Below, piece after piece: positions 12,101-23,803 of a stretch of DNA of 64,000 nt. Position 1 is the first letter of the stretch, and each line of letters begins with the position of its first letter. Below the pieces are notes generated by a model. That model saw nothing but the letters and a program-made list of their open reading frames with translations. It ran no database searches and was not told where the DNA came from. This DNA is from Allodiplogaster sudhausi (Eukaryota > Nematoda > Chromadorea > Rhabditida > Diplogasteridae). The translations under genes were made by a program, and so were the position numbers. Location: the NCBI GenBank assembly GCA_945643635.1, contig CALZFC010000282.1, positions 1-64,000 on the forward strand. Reading direction: 5' to 3'.

Positions 12101-12509
12101 GGGAGGGGGGACCGGCTGAAGAAGATGCCCGGCTCGCCGAGCGAGTAACGCGGGCGCCGGTGGGAGGGGTAGCCTGTCTTTGCGCCGCCGGGGCTCTGAC
12201 CATCCTGGGTCGCCTCACAGGGAGGTTCGCCGGAGGTGCGGGCCCTACACTCTGCTGTTGGAAAGCAGCGAGTGCATCCCCATGCGCGGAACGCACATGA
12301 GGACGAAGCGTACGCAAGTCCTCTTTCTCCACTGCGCAAAAGCGGCACTTGAAAGAAAGGCCCATATCGTGCTCATGCTTTAGATGCCTGGCAAGCCCTC
12401 CCTGAGACGCGTAGTCTCGGTGGGTGGGTTGCGCTGCCGATCTACAAGGCTCACACGCGAAGCGGTCGCCCTCCCGCCAGGGGAAGACGAGCAAACTCCG
12501 GGAAACCAT
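9121..12509 (-). pseudogene. Frameshifted zinc-finger/RT/endonuclease ORF, copy C
   Basis: The start at 12509 opens an uninterrupted N-terminal segment (to about 11760) with both C2H2 fingers and the Pro/Ser linker. After that the frame changes repeatedly through the RT (FADD box near 10790), the CCHC knuckle (near 9690-9710) and the endonuclease. At least eight frame changes are needed to read it through. All domains are otherwise present. Confidence 0.8.
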
Positions 12510-12721
12510 AGCAAACCGGTGGCAGAGCTAGAGTCGCAGCTGACGAGAGCGACAGAGCAAGCGATACGGGGTGGGAGAGACCGACAGGGGGAGGTATACC
12601 TTACTCCAATCGGCTTGACGACGACGGGCGGCGGCGATGTAGACGGTCCGCGACGGCAGAGAGAGGGCGGGGCGACGCGAGAACGAGCGGCCGCGACGAT
12701 CCAGACAGCCAGAGGGAGAGG

Positions 12722-12970
12722 CCACCGTCCGGGACGAACCCGTAGGTGGGGGAAACCAACCGTCCGGGACGAACCCGTAGGTGGGAACCACCGTCCGGGA
12801 CAAGCCCGTAGGTGGGGGGAACCACCGTCCGGGACGAACCCGTAGGTGGGGGGGAACCACCGTCCGGACAAGCCCGTAGGTGGGATAGGGGGGGGAGGGG
12901 GAGGGGGAGGGGGAGGGGGAGGGGGAGGGGGAGGGGGAGGGGGAGGGGAGGGGGAGGGGGAGGGGGAGGG
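12722..12970. repeat. 5' leader repeats of copy C (five units plus GGGGGA tract)
   Basis: Five ~34-bp units, the third shortened by loss of G bases, then a long GGGGGA tract. Confidence 0.85.
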
Positions 12971-13160
12971 GTAGCGGCCGAAGAGCGGCAGCCGAAGAGC
13001 ACCAGGCTCGCTGGCAACCTTTCCCACCACGCAAGTACAAGGAACACCGACAGTCCGACACCGCCCTTTGGGCGGGTGGGCCAGTGGCCAATACTTCCGC
13101 GGCAGGTAAGCCAAGACCACAGCAGTACCCGGATACGGAGAGTGGCTCCGCAAGAACGTG

Positions 13161-13199
13161 TACTACACTTTCATCTTAGCCAAAAGGCCGAGAAGCGAT
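13161..13199 (-). pseudogene. U2: U2 snRNA 5' part (nt 1-39), split by copy C
   Basis: It is identical to the fragment beside copy B, including the C-for-G change. Confidence 0.9.
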
Positions 13200-13395
13200 G
13201 CGGAAAACAATGCGGAGGTCCTCCTGGACCTCCTCTACAACCTACACTTTCCGGGTATTCAACTTTCGCATGGCTTGCCAGAGCTCGGGCCGACTCACAC
13301 GGTGTGGGAGGAGGGAAAGTGAAGGAAAGTGAGCGCTAAATATGTGCTATGACTTGCCCACCCACCTCCTTTAAATATTTGAGAGAGAGTGTGTG

Positions 13396-13440
<45 letters not shown>

Positions 13441-14546
13441 CGAACAACGACGGATTCAGACATTTTGAATCAATACTTTAGTGATAAGGAGTTTGAAATT
13501 ATAAATAATTTTATTATCATTGGATAGCCCTAACAAAACTCTACAATATAGTCCTAGTGAAATTTTCATGAAACTTACTTTAAAATGAGATATTAGCGGT
13601 AGAAGATTGGCTCATTCTCGGATTTCCACTTAAAATGTAATTATCTCTTTAAATGAGTGGTCACATGACATAATTATAGTCGTCAGTGTCACAAAAAGTA
13701 GACGAACAAATGTTCGAACTCGGTTCTCAAATCAGATTACTGTAAATAGTAGTTTATCTCTAGAGCGAATATTGAAAATGAGCGATAACTAGTGAGAATT
13801 AGCTGCAGGCATCATGAATGCAATATTAAATGGTGCGGAGACCCAAAAGACATCAAATGAACTCAAGAAAACTCACAAAATATACCTGAATATATGAAAT
13901 ATGATTTAAAAACTGAATAAAATTTCAGCAAAACTGTGCTATCTCCGGGATTCGATCTCTCCCGCCCGCGCAGCAAAGGTATTAGTTCTGGTACCGAGAA
14001 CGTTACCAATACACTACCTGTGCTGATGTTATGAATGTTTCTTATCTTCTTGATGACCTTTTTTTAATTTCATATTCATATTTACATGTTCATGTACATA
14101 CATGTACATACATACATACGTGCGCAAGTATGACTACGTGACACATATACACTTCTCTCGCTTACGACCATACCACGTTGAGAACACGCCATCCCGTCCG
14201 ATCTGGCAAGTTAAGCAACGTGGGCCCGGTTAGTACTTGGATCGGAGACGGCTTGGGAATCCGGGTGTTGTAAGCAAATTTTTGTTTCTTTACGAGTAAA
14301 TATGTAATATATATTTTCTTGCTTTCTATTTAATAATATCTGTTAATTTTAAATATTAAACAATTCTTGAAGGTAGAAACTATTTTCTGAACGAAAAAAT
14401 GTCGCTCATATGACACAATGACCAAATATTGAAAAACTCTGAAATTGTATTATAAATTGAAAATTCTCTGTATATATGTTATGTAAACATTAAATACAAC
14501 ATTGTTCAAACATTTTTATTCATAATATATAATTAATTCCCCCGAA
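13200..14546. repeat. 5S-U2 array spacer with 5S
   Basis: U2 upstream region, GA tract (13381-13439), AT-rich spacer, tRNA-like sequence (about 13938-14023, minus) and 5S. No other gene is seen. Confidence 0.85.
14160..14275 (+). rRNA. 5S: 5S rRNA
   Basis: 116 nt, with one base lost at the box A end (acgtggg for acgttggg) and one C lost in the 3' C run. The box A deletion could affect function if it is real. Confidence 0.93.
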
Positions 14547-14692
14547 GGGGAGGGCCGATCCGGAGGTAGTGCAATACGGGCCGACCCGTGGTGGGAGAGG
14601 AGCAAGCCCCTGCACCCCACCAGGTTTCAAAATCAGTTAATCTCGATGTGATCATTTGATCACGTACCGGAGATTAAGCCGATAAGAACAGA
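14547..14692 (-). pseudogene. U2: U2 snRNA 3' part, split by family-2 copy D
   Basis: U2 nt 40 to 3' end, with several single-base losses. The cut is at exactly the same U2 base as for family 1, but the matching U2 5' part is absent beyond the other end of copy D. Confidence 0.9.
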
Positions 14693-14928
14693 GTGACAAG
14701 TTTATTAGGCAATGTTTTGAAATTAACAAAGTAAAAGACGAGATATGCATAGTACAAGAGGCCGCCATCGTAGAGCTTCAGGGCAACGAGTGAAAGATAA
14801 AACTAGCAAAGTTATAAAGTGGGACAAGATTATCACTACAATTAAAGCAGAGTAGCAATAATAAGGAGGCCGGGAGTTACTAAAGTGTAAAAGGGTGAAA
14901 GTACAAAGTACATAAACTAGCTCCTAGG

Positions 14929-17900
14929 CTATTCTTGAGTCGGAGCAGGGGGAGAGAGGGTGAAAGGCATAAGGCATTGATTCCTTGATCGCATTAGAGA
15001 AGGAGAGCGTGTAGGGTCCTTCATCTTGCTTCTTTCGTCAGTGAGAGGGGGGCGCGTTTGCGTCATACTGCCTGTGGCAGTTATGTGTTCGATATAGATG
15101 TCTCTCGCCCATCTGATTGTGTCGCTACAGACCAGCTTTCTCATAAGAGAGTGATAACTGCGCGCGATTCGAGGGCGGAGACACCGAATCCATTGAGAGG
15201 GCAGACGGCGCCAAGTGCTCCTTGCACGTAGGCATCACAGATTACGTTATAGCCTTTAGCTTCAAGAGAGCTGCACATGGCTCTGTACTTTGTCTGCTTG
15301 TCTAATCTGGCGGCAAGTAGCGCCTCTTTCCGGTTCTCAAATGTGACGACCACATCGATGATGGCGCAGGTCTTCTGCGCGTGGTCGATAACACATACGT
15401 CAGGTCTCTCTGGACCGCCGTGCTCTGGTACTGGCTGGTTTGTGTAAACTGAGCCGTTTGCCGGCCTCTTCAGTGCTTTCAGCAGTCGATTTACAATCGC
15501 GTCGTGTCGCAGCTGAATGGCCACGCGTGTGGGTGTGGCAGTGAGAGAGTACATGAGGGAGAGTCTCACAAGCGTGGCCACATCGCCTGCACGCCTTGTT
15601 GCCCGCGGGTCCAAAACGACGAGCACCATTCAGAGCGACGCAGTTCAGCCGGGCGCGATGGATGAATCGCCAATCTGCGAAGCGAGTGAAAGAGCCGGTG
15701 GCAATGAAGTGATTGCTCGCATTGTGAAGGAGAGTCGCATCGAAGCACTTTCCTTGATCTGGCTTAGCGAGAAGCTTCTGGCAGTGGAGAGTGCGAACGG
15801 CGTTCGTCAGAGTGTGAATGGCGACTTTTGGCTTCACGAGCGTACCATCGCAGGCAAATGAAGGGAGGAAGAAGAGGGTGAGCTCTCCCATTTCACATCC
15901 AGATAGCCGCGCAGTCGCGCCGTCGCCTTCCTCAGCTCTGTCCAGTTCGAGCGGATGTCATTTGAATTGGTGAAAAATGGCTCGTCTGTACAACCATTGA
16001 AGTATTCCGCCCACTCTTCGTCGCTGATCTCTCTCTTTGCGCGTATCTCTGCCACTTCGCGGGCAAGCCAGAGAGAGGCTTTTCGCACATCCGGGTCGGG
16101 CGAAGAGAAGAGAGAGAGGGCGTGTGAGATCTTAGAGATGTCTGCCAGCCGGTTGACCTGGGTTAGGCCGAAGCCGCCAAGTCTCATTGGCATGTACAGC
16201 AACTCAGCGGAGGCTCTCTGGGGGAGGCACGTCCACTCTTTGGCCATCCGCTTTAACTTGTCGTCAAACTCCTTGAGCGGGCCCTTAGGCACTGTGCCGT
16301 GATGAAGATGGAATGGCAAGAGAGAAAGGACAAAAGTCCGGACCGCGTCTAACTTCTGCCAGGGGGCGAGAAGAGACTCGTCGATCCTGTCAAGCTGCTT
16401 GTTCATCGAGGCGAGTGCTTCTTTGCCAGAGAAGTGAAGCTGATGTCCGGTGGGCACTCCAAGGTACTGGTAGGAAGAGGCTTCGTCCAGAACAGGCATA
16501 GAAGCTCCCTGGATATTGAAGCTCTGCTTCCCGACCTTCTTGCCGACCATGTGGAGAGAAGCGCACTTCTTGGCGTTGAAGGTTAGGCCGCCCATTTGGC
16601 ACCATCCGTGATCTCATTGAGCATCTCTGCCAGTCCTTCTCTGCTCTTAGACATGACAGCCAGGTCGTCAGCGTATGCTAGGATGTGAATGCTAGATGTG
16701 CCGAGCAGGTAGTGCAGATTCAAGTCTGCCATGGCGATGACGGGCTCGATGGCGAGGTTGAAGAGGATGGGAGAGAGAGGAGATCCCTGGATGACTCCCG
16801 AGCCTATGCTCACTTCGTCCGTCCATCCATCTGAGGCTCGGAATCGGGTGGAGCAGCCTTCGTATGTCTGTCTCAAGACGTCTCTCGCTTCGTCGTCGAG
16901 GCCAAGCCACTTCAGCGATTCATCGATTGTCGAATGTGGCACGGAGCCAAAAGCATTCTTCAAGTCTAGAAAGGCGATGGCAAGCTCTCGATTGTGTCTC
17001 TTCGCGTCATCGATGCACGACCTGAGTAAGAAGTTGTGCTCCAGTAGGCCGTGCATAGGAAGAAAAACCCTTCTGGGCGCGATGCAAGCGGCCCTCTGCC
17101 GTCGCCCAGACCATGAGTCTGTTGGCCAGGCACGAAGAGAATACAACTTGGAGACTGTGCACGAGAGAGCGATGGGCCGCCAGGAGGAAGGGTCGTCCTT
17201 GTCCCCCTTCTTATAGAGGAGAACTGTGCTCGACTCTTTCCATTCAGCGGGGACGTGGTCAACCCGGCGGACGCAGTTGAAGAGAGACGAGAGAATGTAG
17301 CCTCCGGGGTCGAACTTCTTCCACACCGAGTACTTCACACCATCCGCCCCCGGGGCAGTGTCACTGCACCGGAGGAGGCGGTCCCAGACTTCGGAGGGAG
17401 TGAACTCCCTCTCGAACGGGTTGGTAGAGGAAGGTGGAGAGAGAGGCCGGAGGGGCGAAGAGACCGGGACGTAACATGTGACGTGGCAGCATGTACAGAT
17501 TCGAAGTGTGCGTGAAGAGTCTCCTTGTCCAGGGGGCAGAAGGGCGCCTCTCCCTGGTTGATGGCACGCATGGCGCGCTTTCTGTTCGAGCGGTACAACT
17601 TCTGGATACGCGCCGCGTCTGCCGCGTCGTATCTCTGCTGTCTCTGCCTGTTGTCTCTGCCGTTTCTCTGCTCTCTCGCAGTGTCACGGCTCGGTTGGCT
17701 TGCTATTGTCTGACTTCTCTGTGTTATCTTGGTGCTCTGCACTCTGTCATCTGGACGTGACCCGGGAGGGGCAGCAGGTACTCTCGCTTTCACACTCTCA
17801 ATCAACTCGGTCAGAGCAGCGGTCAGGTCAGATTGCGAGTTTGCACTCGCGAATCTATTAGACCACAAACTCTGCCGAGCACTGGGCGCAAAGGCCTGAG

Positions 17901-18966
17901 AGGGTGCGAGAGATGTAGAGAGAGACTGAGAGAGAGGAGAGTCAGACGGTGAGAGACAATGACGGGGCCGGCCTCGCATGGGAGGGGCGTTAGACGGTTG
18001 CACTCTCTCAATCGACGGGGCCGCACCGGCATGTGAGAGAGGAGAATCAGACGGTGAGAGAAGGTCACGGCCACTTGTTGGCAAAATGCCAGAACGGTCC
18101 ATCTGTGATGAAGAGGGCGAATCGTCCAAAAAAGAGAGGCCCGCAGGCCCTCGCGGCATCCGGACGGGGCCCGTAGGCATAGACGATTGGCTCGTAAGCA
18201 CAGACGAATGGCCCGTAGGCACTGACGATAAGCCCGTAGGCACAGATGAGAGGCCCGTAGGCAAACGAGGGTCAGAGCCCGGAGAGAGTGGACTGGCAGA
18301 GGAGGAGGCATTATACGGAATAGGACGGGCTACATGAGCACTGTGTCCCCCCCTCGCCGGACGAGGACGCAGAGGGGAAGAAGCAGGCTTGCTGCTCTTC
18401 TCTCCTCTACGCGCACCCGCCCGGGTCATCGGGGCCGCAGCTACTTTCCTCTCAGCTGCGCTGCCTGACGATCGGCTGGAGCCTTGGCCAGCATCCGAGT
18501 CCGCTTCTCCCTCCGGCGAGGACGAGTCGGAGCTGCTCTCAATCGGCCGGCGCCTGGTCGAGCGCGTCTTCGGCGCGGCACCGCCACGAGCCGCACTCCG
18601 CCCGCCTCTGACTGCTCTGCCCGCCCTCTGTGCCGTAACTGGTGCGTCCTGAGAAGAGGAAGAAGGGGCAGAACCCGGGGCCACAGTGGGCACAACAGAA
18701 ACAGAAACAGAAGTAGAAGAAGAAGAAGAGGCCGGGCCAGGGCACTTATGCTTAGTGATCTTGATAAGCATGTCGTCTTCGACCATGCATGATACACAAC
18801 GAAAGCGAAGGTGAAGAAGGCCAGAATGATTAAGGCGGAAATGCTTTGCCAGATCCGTGTGTTTTGGATAAGCACGGACTGGACATGAAGGACAAGCAAA
18901 TGGACCTTTTGGCGGGCAGTCGATGACGTGCGGTGTGGAAGTGGCCGGCGGCTTCGTGTACGGCAT
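14929..18966 (-). pseudogene. Frameshifted zinc-finger/RT/endonuclease ORF of family 2
   Basis: A possible start is the ATG at 18966. Reading leftward: two zinc fingers (FACPSCP...HFRLNH, then FRCVSC...H-x3-C); a Pro/Ser linker with a 7-aa repeat; the LWSNRFAS block matching LWSQRFLA of family 1; RT with FLDLKNAFGS (motif A), IQGSPLSPILFNLAI (motif B) and AYADDLA (motif C, DD at 16664-16669); a CCHC knuckle CRRCGHACETLPHVLSHC near 15540-15600; and an endonuclease with RHDAIVNRL, RPDVCVIDH, IIDVVVTF and KTKY-type residues (15150-15510). Frame breaks lie near 17430, 16595, 15870, 15620 and 15140. The family is probably dead at this copy, or the consensus is noisy. Confidence 0.8.
18170..18262. 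repeat. 21-bp tandem repeat inside family-2 ORF
   Basis: Four and a half imperfect 21-bp units beginning CCCGTAGGC encode a heptad PTGLSSV/PTGHSSV-type repeat in the linker between the zinc fingers and the RT. Confidence 0.85.
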
Positions 18967-18979
18967 GTTCACGTGGCTC

Positions 18980-19340
18980 GAGGGACGAGGAGAAGCTGCA
19001 CTTGAGCGAAACGGCGGCGAGAACGAACGGCCGATGAGGGCAGGCGAGAGACGATGGTGAGAGAAGAGAGACGAGAGAGAGAGAGAAGGGACAGGGCCTG
19101 GCCGATCAGATCGATCGGACCAGGGAGGGGAGGAAGACAAGGCCAGAGGCCATAGAAGGGGAGAGAGACGAGAGTGGAGAGAAAGAGAGAGGGGAGAGAG
19201 AGGAGAGAGGGAGGCAGAGAAGAAAACACGCGAAAACACGAAAAACACGCGGAGAAAGAAGCAGGGGAAGGGGAAATCCTACACTTCTCGGCCAGCCGGC
19301 AAGAAGTGCTTGTTGCGCAGGCCTTGGCCTGGGGAAAGAC
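18980..19340. other. 5' leader of family-2 element
   Basis: The stretch upstream of the zinc-finger start (minus-strand sense) is rich in CT/CTCTCTC. Although it is open in the reading frame, low complexity makes translation unlikely. No 34-bp repeats of the family-1 type occur. Confidence 0.5.
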
Positions 19341-19354
19341 CAAAATGTAGTAAC

Positions 19355-19368
19355 CCGATAAGAACAGA
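19355..19368 (-). pseudogene. 14-nt U2 remnant between copies D and E
   Basis: The bases CCGATAAGAACAGA are the part of U2 that normally lies next to the family-1 3' end. The match may extend to 19351 with one mismatch. Everything else of U2 here has been lost, so copies D and E are nearly contiguous. Confidence 0.8.
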
Positions 19369-19843
19369 TAAGCGTGTTTATCAACATGAATTATATAAAA
19401 CAACTCAAGTGACAGATATGTTTGCCGCAAGCGGCGGTTACCACAAACAACTGGTAAAATAATAAGCAGTAATAGGGAATAAGTCAATGGATGTGTTTGT
19501 TTAACAACCATGTAAACGAAAGGCAATAATAAGGTTAAGTGACATGATGAGCAAATGAATAGGCATAACACGCTTCTGTTCTTTGAAGAAGAGAGAGTCT
19601 TTACCTCTATATTTTTGAGACTGATAGATAAATAATTTATTTAAGGAGCATAAGGCTCATAAAGAGAGAGAGAGAGAGAGAATTAGAGTTAGAATTAGAG
19701 TTAGAAAGAGTAAGGATAGAATGTGATTAGATGAGAATATGTGAGTAAATATGAAAGGCTTAAGGCCTTGTGATAATAGAGAAAGAGAGAGAGAGAAAGA
19801 GAGAGAGAGACTAGGCTGGTGTTTGGCCTCTTCGGCTGTTAGA

Positions 19844-22800
19844 CTAGGAGGAGGAGGAGGAGGAGGAGGAAGAGGAGGAGGGAGGGGGAAGGGCTCGACC
19901 GCGGATGTGCTCGGTGTAGATCTCTTGACTCGCTCGGATGACATCAGAGACCGCGAGGCGCTTCATGAGCGCGGCGTACCTCCTCGAGATGCCGAGAGAG
20001 GCGGTGGCCGTGCCGTTGAGCGGGCAGAAGGCGCCGAGCGAGCCGATGACGTAGGCGTCGCAGACGACCTTGTACCCCTTGGCCTCGAGCGAGCGAGCGA
20101 CGACGTCGTACTTCCTGCGCTTAACGTCCCGAATCTGAAGCAAAGAGTCCTTTGTGTTTTGAAACGGGATAGCGACATCAACGACCGAAGCAGTCCGACC
20201 CCGGTGGTCTAGCACCACGAGATCGGGCCGCTCCGGCCCTTGATGTAAAGAGGAAGGAGTGGCTGATTGATGTAGATGTCGCCGTCGGCTGGACGCTTGG
20301 CAGCGCGGTGGAGTCGAGCGAGGATGGCGTCGTGGCGCTTCTGGATGAGACGAGTGTGGAAGCCGCAGTGTTGGAGGAGGTGGGGGAGGGTCTCCATGGC
20401 ATATCCGCACCGCCTGCAGCGCTTGTCCGTCTGGTCGCCCCATCTCCGCGCGCCGTTGACCGGAAGGACGTTGAGTCGAGCCCGGTGGATGAAGCGCCAG
20501 TCGCGGAAGGAGGTGTAGCGGCCGTCGAAGAGGAAGTGGTTAGACGCCGGGGAAAGGAAGGAGGCGTCGTAGGTCTTCCCCTGGTCCCTCTTGGAGAGGA
20601 GGGAAGCGAAGAGGGAGCGTCGAACCGCGGCCTTGAGCAGGCGGATCGCGGTGGAGGGGGTGAGGAGGGCTCCATCCACGGTGAAGGAGGGGTTGACGTT
20701 GGCGGGGCCGATGGAGTCGGGCTTCGCGGCGATGTCGATGCCGGCGTCCTTGAGTCTCCTGACGGCCATCCGCAGCTTTGTCCACGTCGATGCGACGTCG
20801 TTGGACAGAGTGTCGAACGGAGCCGCCAGGGAGCCCTCCAGGTATTCGCCAAGTTCCGCAGCACTTGCCGTGCGGCCAGCGCGTCGCGAGGCAACCGCCT
20901 GGAGGGCCTCGTGGGAGGCGAGCGCCACGGTGTCGTCTTGGCTGCCCAGAAGCCGGACGCCGTGGGATACCTCATAGATGTCCGCCAGGCGTGACAACTT
21001 GAGCATTCCCAGGCCTCCGAACGACGGGGGCAGCTCGACCACCTCGGGTGAGGCGCGCTGTGGCAAAGACAGCCACCGTTTGCCCGAGGCGATGAGCTGC
21101 TTGTCGAACCCGTCGAGATGCTTCTTGAGGACGCGGCCGTGCTCCAGATGGAAGGGGAGACGGGAGAGGATGAAGGTCCGCGTGCAGTCGGCCTTCTGCC
21201 AGGGGGTGAGGAGGGAGTCGTCGATGATCTTCAGACAGCGGCTGGCGTCGGCGATGGCGTCCCCGGCTGACGGGTGGAGGGAGTAGCCGGTGGGGACGCC
21301 AAGGTGGGTGTAAGCTTCGCCCTTTCCCAGTGCCGGCATAGGCTTGCCCTGCACCGTGAAAGGGGTCAGCTGGACGCCTCGCTTGACAACATGCATACTC
21401 GCGCATTTGGCCGGCTTAAACACCAGACCAGCAGCGGAGGCGGCATCAGAGACAGCGTCGAGCATGCCCTGAAGACCGGCAGCAGTGTCGGAGAGGAGAG
21501 CGAGGTCGTCGGCGAAGGCGAGGACGCTGACGTGAAGACCGTGGATGGAGGCGGGGGTGGAAGAGGAGGAGGCTACTCTTATAATCGGCTCGATCGCCAG
21601 ATTAAAGAGTAGAGGGGAGAGGGGGGATCCTTGGAGAACGCCGGCTTCGACCGGGATGGGCGGCGTCTCGCCGTCTCCTCCCCGCACCCTTGTAGAGGCG
21701 CCGTCGTAGAGGGAGAGGATGCGGGAGAGTGACGTGGAGCCGAGGCCGTGCCACTCCAGAGCAGCACGCATGACGCTGTGCGGGAGACTGCCAAACGCGT
21801 TCGCGAGGTCGAGAAAAGAGACCGCCAAAGAGCGGCCCTCTCGCTTGGCGCCGGCAATCCCCATCTGGAGGAGGGCATTCAGACCGGCCATCTGCGCCCC
21901 AGGGATAAATCCCTTTTGGCACTCTGACAGCCGGTCATTGGCCAAGGCCCACGACATGAGACGGCGGTTGAGAAGCGCCACGTAGACCTTGGAGATGGTG
22001 TCGCCGAGAGCGAGAGGCCGCCAGTTGGAGATGTCGTCCCGGTCACCCTTCTTGTGGACGAGCACTGTCCTCGACAGCTTCCAGGGCGCTGGGACATGGC
22101 TGAGGCGGTGCACGGCGGAAAAGACACCAGCCAGAATGCAACCGCCCGCGTCGAAGCCACGCCAGGCCGAGTACCGAAGTCCATCGGGCCCTGGTGCCGT
22201 GTCAGAGCAGCGCCGGAGGTGCCCCCACACCTCACGGGGTGTGAAGACGCCCTCCAGAGGCTCGTCCGAAGAAGGGGGAGAGACCGGGGTCCAGGAAGGG
22301 ACAGGCAGAGGGGTACCAGCGTGAACCGCCCGGAAGTAAGGCTCGAGGCGCGCGACTGGAATGTCACACGCACCCGTACTCCCGGTGGTCAGCTGCCGGA
22401 AAACCTTGCCTCTGTTGGCCCTGTACTCCTTCTGGAGCTGGACGGCGGCGTCGAGACGATGAAGAGGGGGCGTGGGTGTGGCCGAGCTGCCGACGACGAG
22501 CCACCGGGCGGCTTGGGCAGCCTGGTCCCGGCAGCCTCCCTGCACTCCTTGACGAGCCGCTCGAGAGCGGCCTCCAGCTCCGCCGGCGTAGAGACCGCGA
22601 GAAATCGCTGGCTCCAGAGGAGCTGCGAAGCTCCCGCGGCCGGCCCTCTCAGTCTCGGTTGCTGACCTTGCTGCTGAACAGCAGCGGGTGAGCGGCGCAA
22701 CGTTGACCTTGAGGAGGCGGAACTGGAGAAGAGGCCGGAGAGGAGACAGGGGGAGAAGCTGGAGGAGGTGGAGGAGGGGGGGAGGCGGGAGGTGAAGATG

Positions 22801-23227
22801 AAGATGAAGAGGGGGAGGGGGAGGGGGGACCGGCTGAAGAAGATGCCCGGCTCGCCGAGCGAGTAACGCGGGCGCCGGTGGGAGGGGTAGCCTGTCTTTG
22901 CGCCGCCGGGGCTCTGACCATCCTGGGTCGCCTCACAGGGAGGTTCGCCGGAGGTGCGGGCCCTACACTCTGCTGTTGGAAAGCAGCGAGTGCATCCCCA
23001 TGCGCGGAACGCACATGAGGACGAAGCGTACGCAAGTCCTCTTTCTCCACTGCGCAAAAGCGGCACTTGAAAGAAAGGCCCATATCGTGCTCATGCTTTA
23101 GATGCCTGGCAAGCCCTCCCTGAGACGCGTAGTCTCGGTGGGTGGGTTGCGCTGCCGATCTACAAGGCTCACACACGAAGCGGTCGCCCTCCCGCCAGGG
23201 GAAGACGAGCAAACTCCGGGAAACCAT
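19844..23227 (-). pseudogene. Zinc-finger/RT/endonuclease ORF with two frameshifts, copy E
   Basis: It starts at 23227 like the intact copies and is open for the zinc fingers and linker. A single G lost near 22730 (actggagaag for actgggagaag) shifts the frame. The next open stretch covers the RT and CCHC knuckle down to about 20250, where a second lost base (ggaaggagtgg for ggaaggaagtgg) shifts into the frame that finishes the endonuclease and ends at 19844. Apart from these two indels it looks complete. Confidence 0.85.
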
Positions 23228-23439
23228 TGCAAACCGGTGGCAGAGCTAGAGTCGCAGCTGACGAGAGCGACAGAGCAAGCGATACGGGGTGGGAGAGACC
23301 GACAGGGGGAGGTATACCTTACTCCAATCGGCTTGACGACGACGGGCGGCAGCGATGTAGACGGTCCGCGACGGCAGAGAGAGGCGGGGCGACGCGAGAA
23401 CGAGCGGCCGCGACGATCCAGACAGCCAGAGGGAGAGGC

Positions 23440-23620
23440 CACCGTCCGGGACGAACCCGTGGTGGGGGGAACCACCGTCCGGGACGAACCCGTAGGTGGG
23501 GGGAACCACCGTCCGGGACAAGCCCGTAGGTGGGGGGAGGGGGAGGGGGAGGGGGAGGGGGAGGGGGAGGGGGAGGGGGAGGGGGAGGGGGAGGGGGAGG
23601 GGGAGGGGGAGGGGGAGGGG
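23440..23620. repeat. 5' leader repeats of copy E (three units plus GGGGGA tract)
   Basis: Three ~34-bp units are followed by a very regular GGGGGA tract of about 90 bp. Confidence 0.87.
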
Positions 23621-23803
23621 TAGCGGCCGAAGAGCGGCAGCCGAAGAGCACCAGGCTCGCTGGCAACCTTTTCCCACCACGCAAGTACAAGGAACACCGA
23701 CAGTCCGACACCGCCCCTTTGGGCGGGTGGGCCAGTGGCCAAGTACTTCCGCGGCAGGTAAGCCAAGACCACAGCAGTACCCGGATACGGAGAGTGGCTC
23801 CGC

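Larger units (their letters stand above)
8648..13160 (-). mobile_element. Utopia-like non-LTR element copy C, full length, in U2
   Basis: A complete family-1 element of ~4.5 kb with the same termini and the same U2 junctions as copy B, and five leader repeats. The ORF carries many 1-nt indels. At diagnostic residues it groups with F, G and J in the N-terminal half, but with B and H farther downstream (GRMASAAELG instead of GRTASAAELG). Confidence 0.92.
14693..19353 (-). mobile_element. Second, diverged U2-targeting non-LTR family (copy D)
   Basis: A ~4.66-kb element inserted at the same U2 position and in the same orientation as family 1, with unrelated nucleotide sequence outside the conserved domains. 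Its 3' end is GTGACAAG at 14693 (plus-strand view), directly abutting U2. The 5' end is approximate; it runs into 14-18 bases of U2 that belong to the 3' junction of copy E. The protein has the same domain order as family 1, so I class it as a second Utopia-clade family, although this rests on motif similarity only. Confidence 0.82.

Noticed and set aside
14693..19353. Copy D as merely a degraded copy of family 1
   Set aside because: Its zinc fingers, linker, RT and endonuclease differ throughout and the 3' and 5' untranslated parts are unrelated, while motifs are conserved, which fits a separate family.
19375..23800. Long plus-strand ORFs opposite the retrotransposon ORF (up to about 230 aa) in this and every other copy
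   Set aside because: They are GC-rich antisense shadows of the transposon coding sequence; no domain is recognisable and they shift with each copy's indels.
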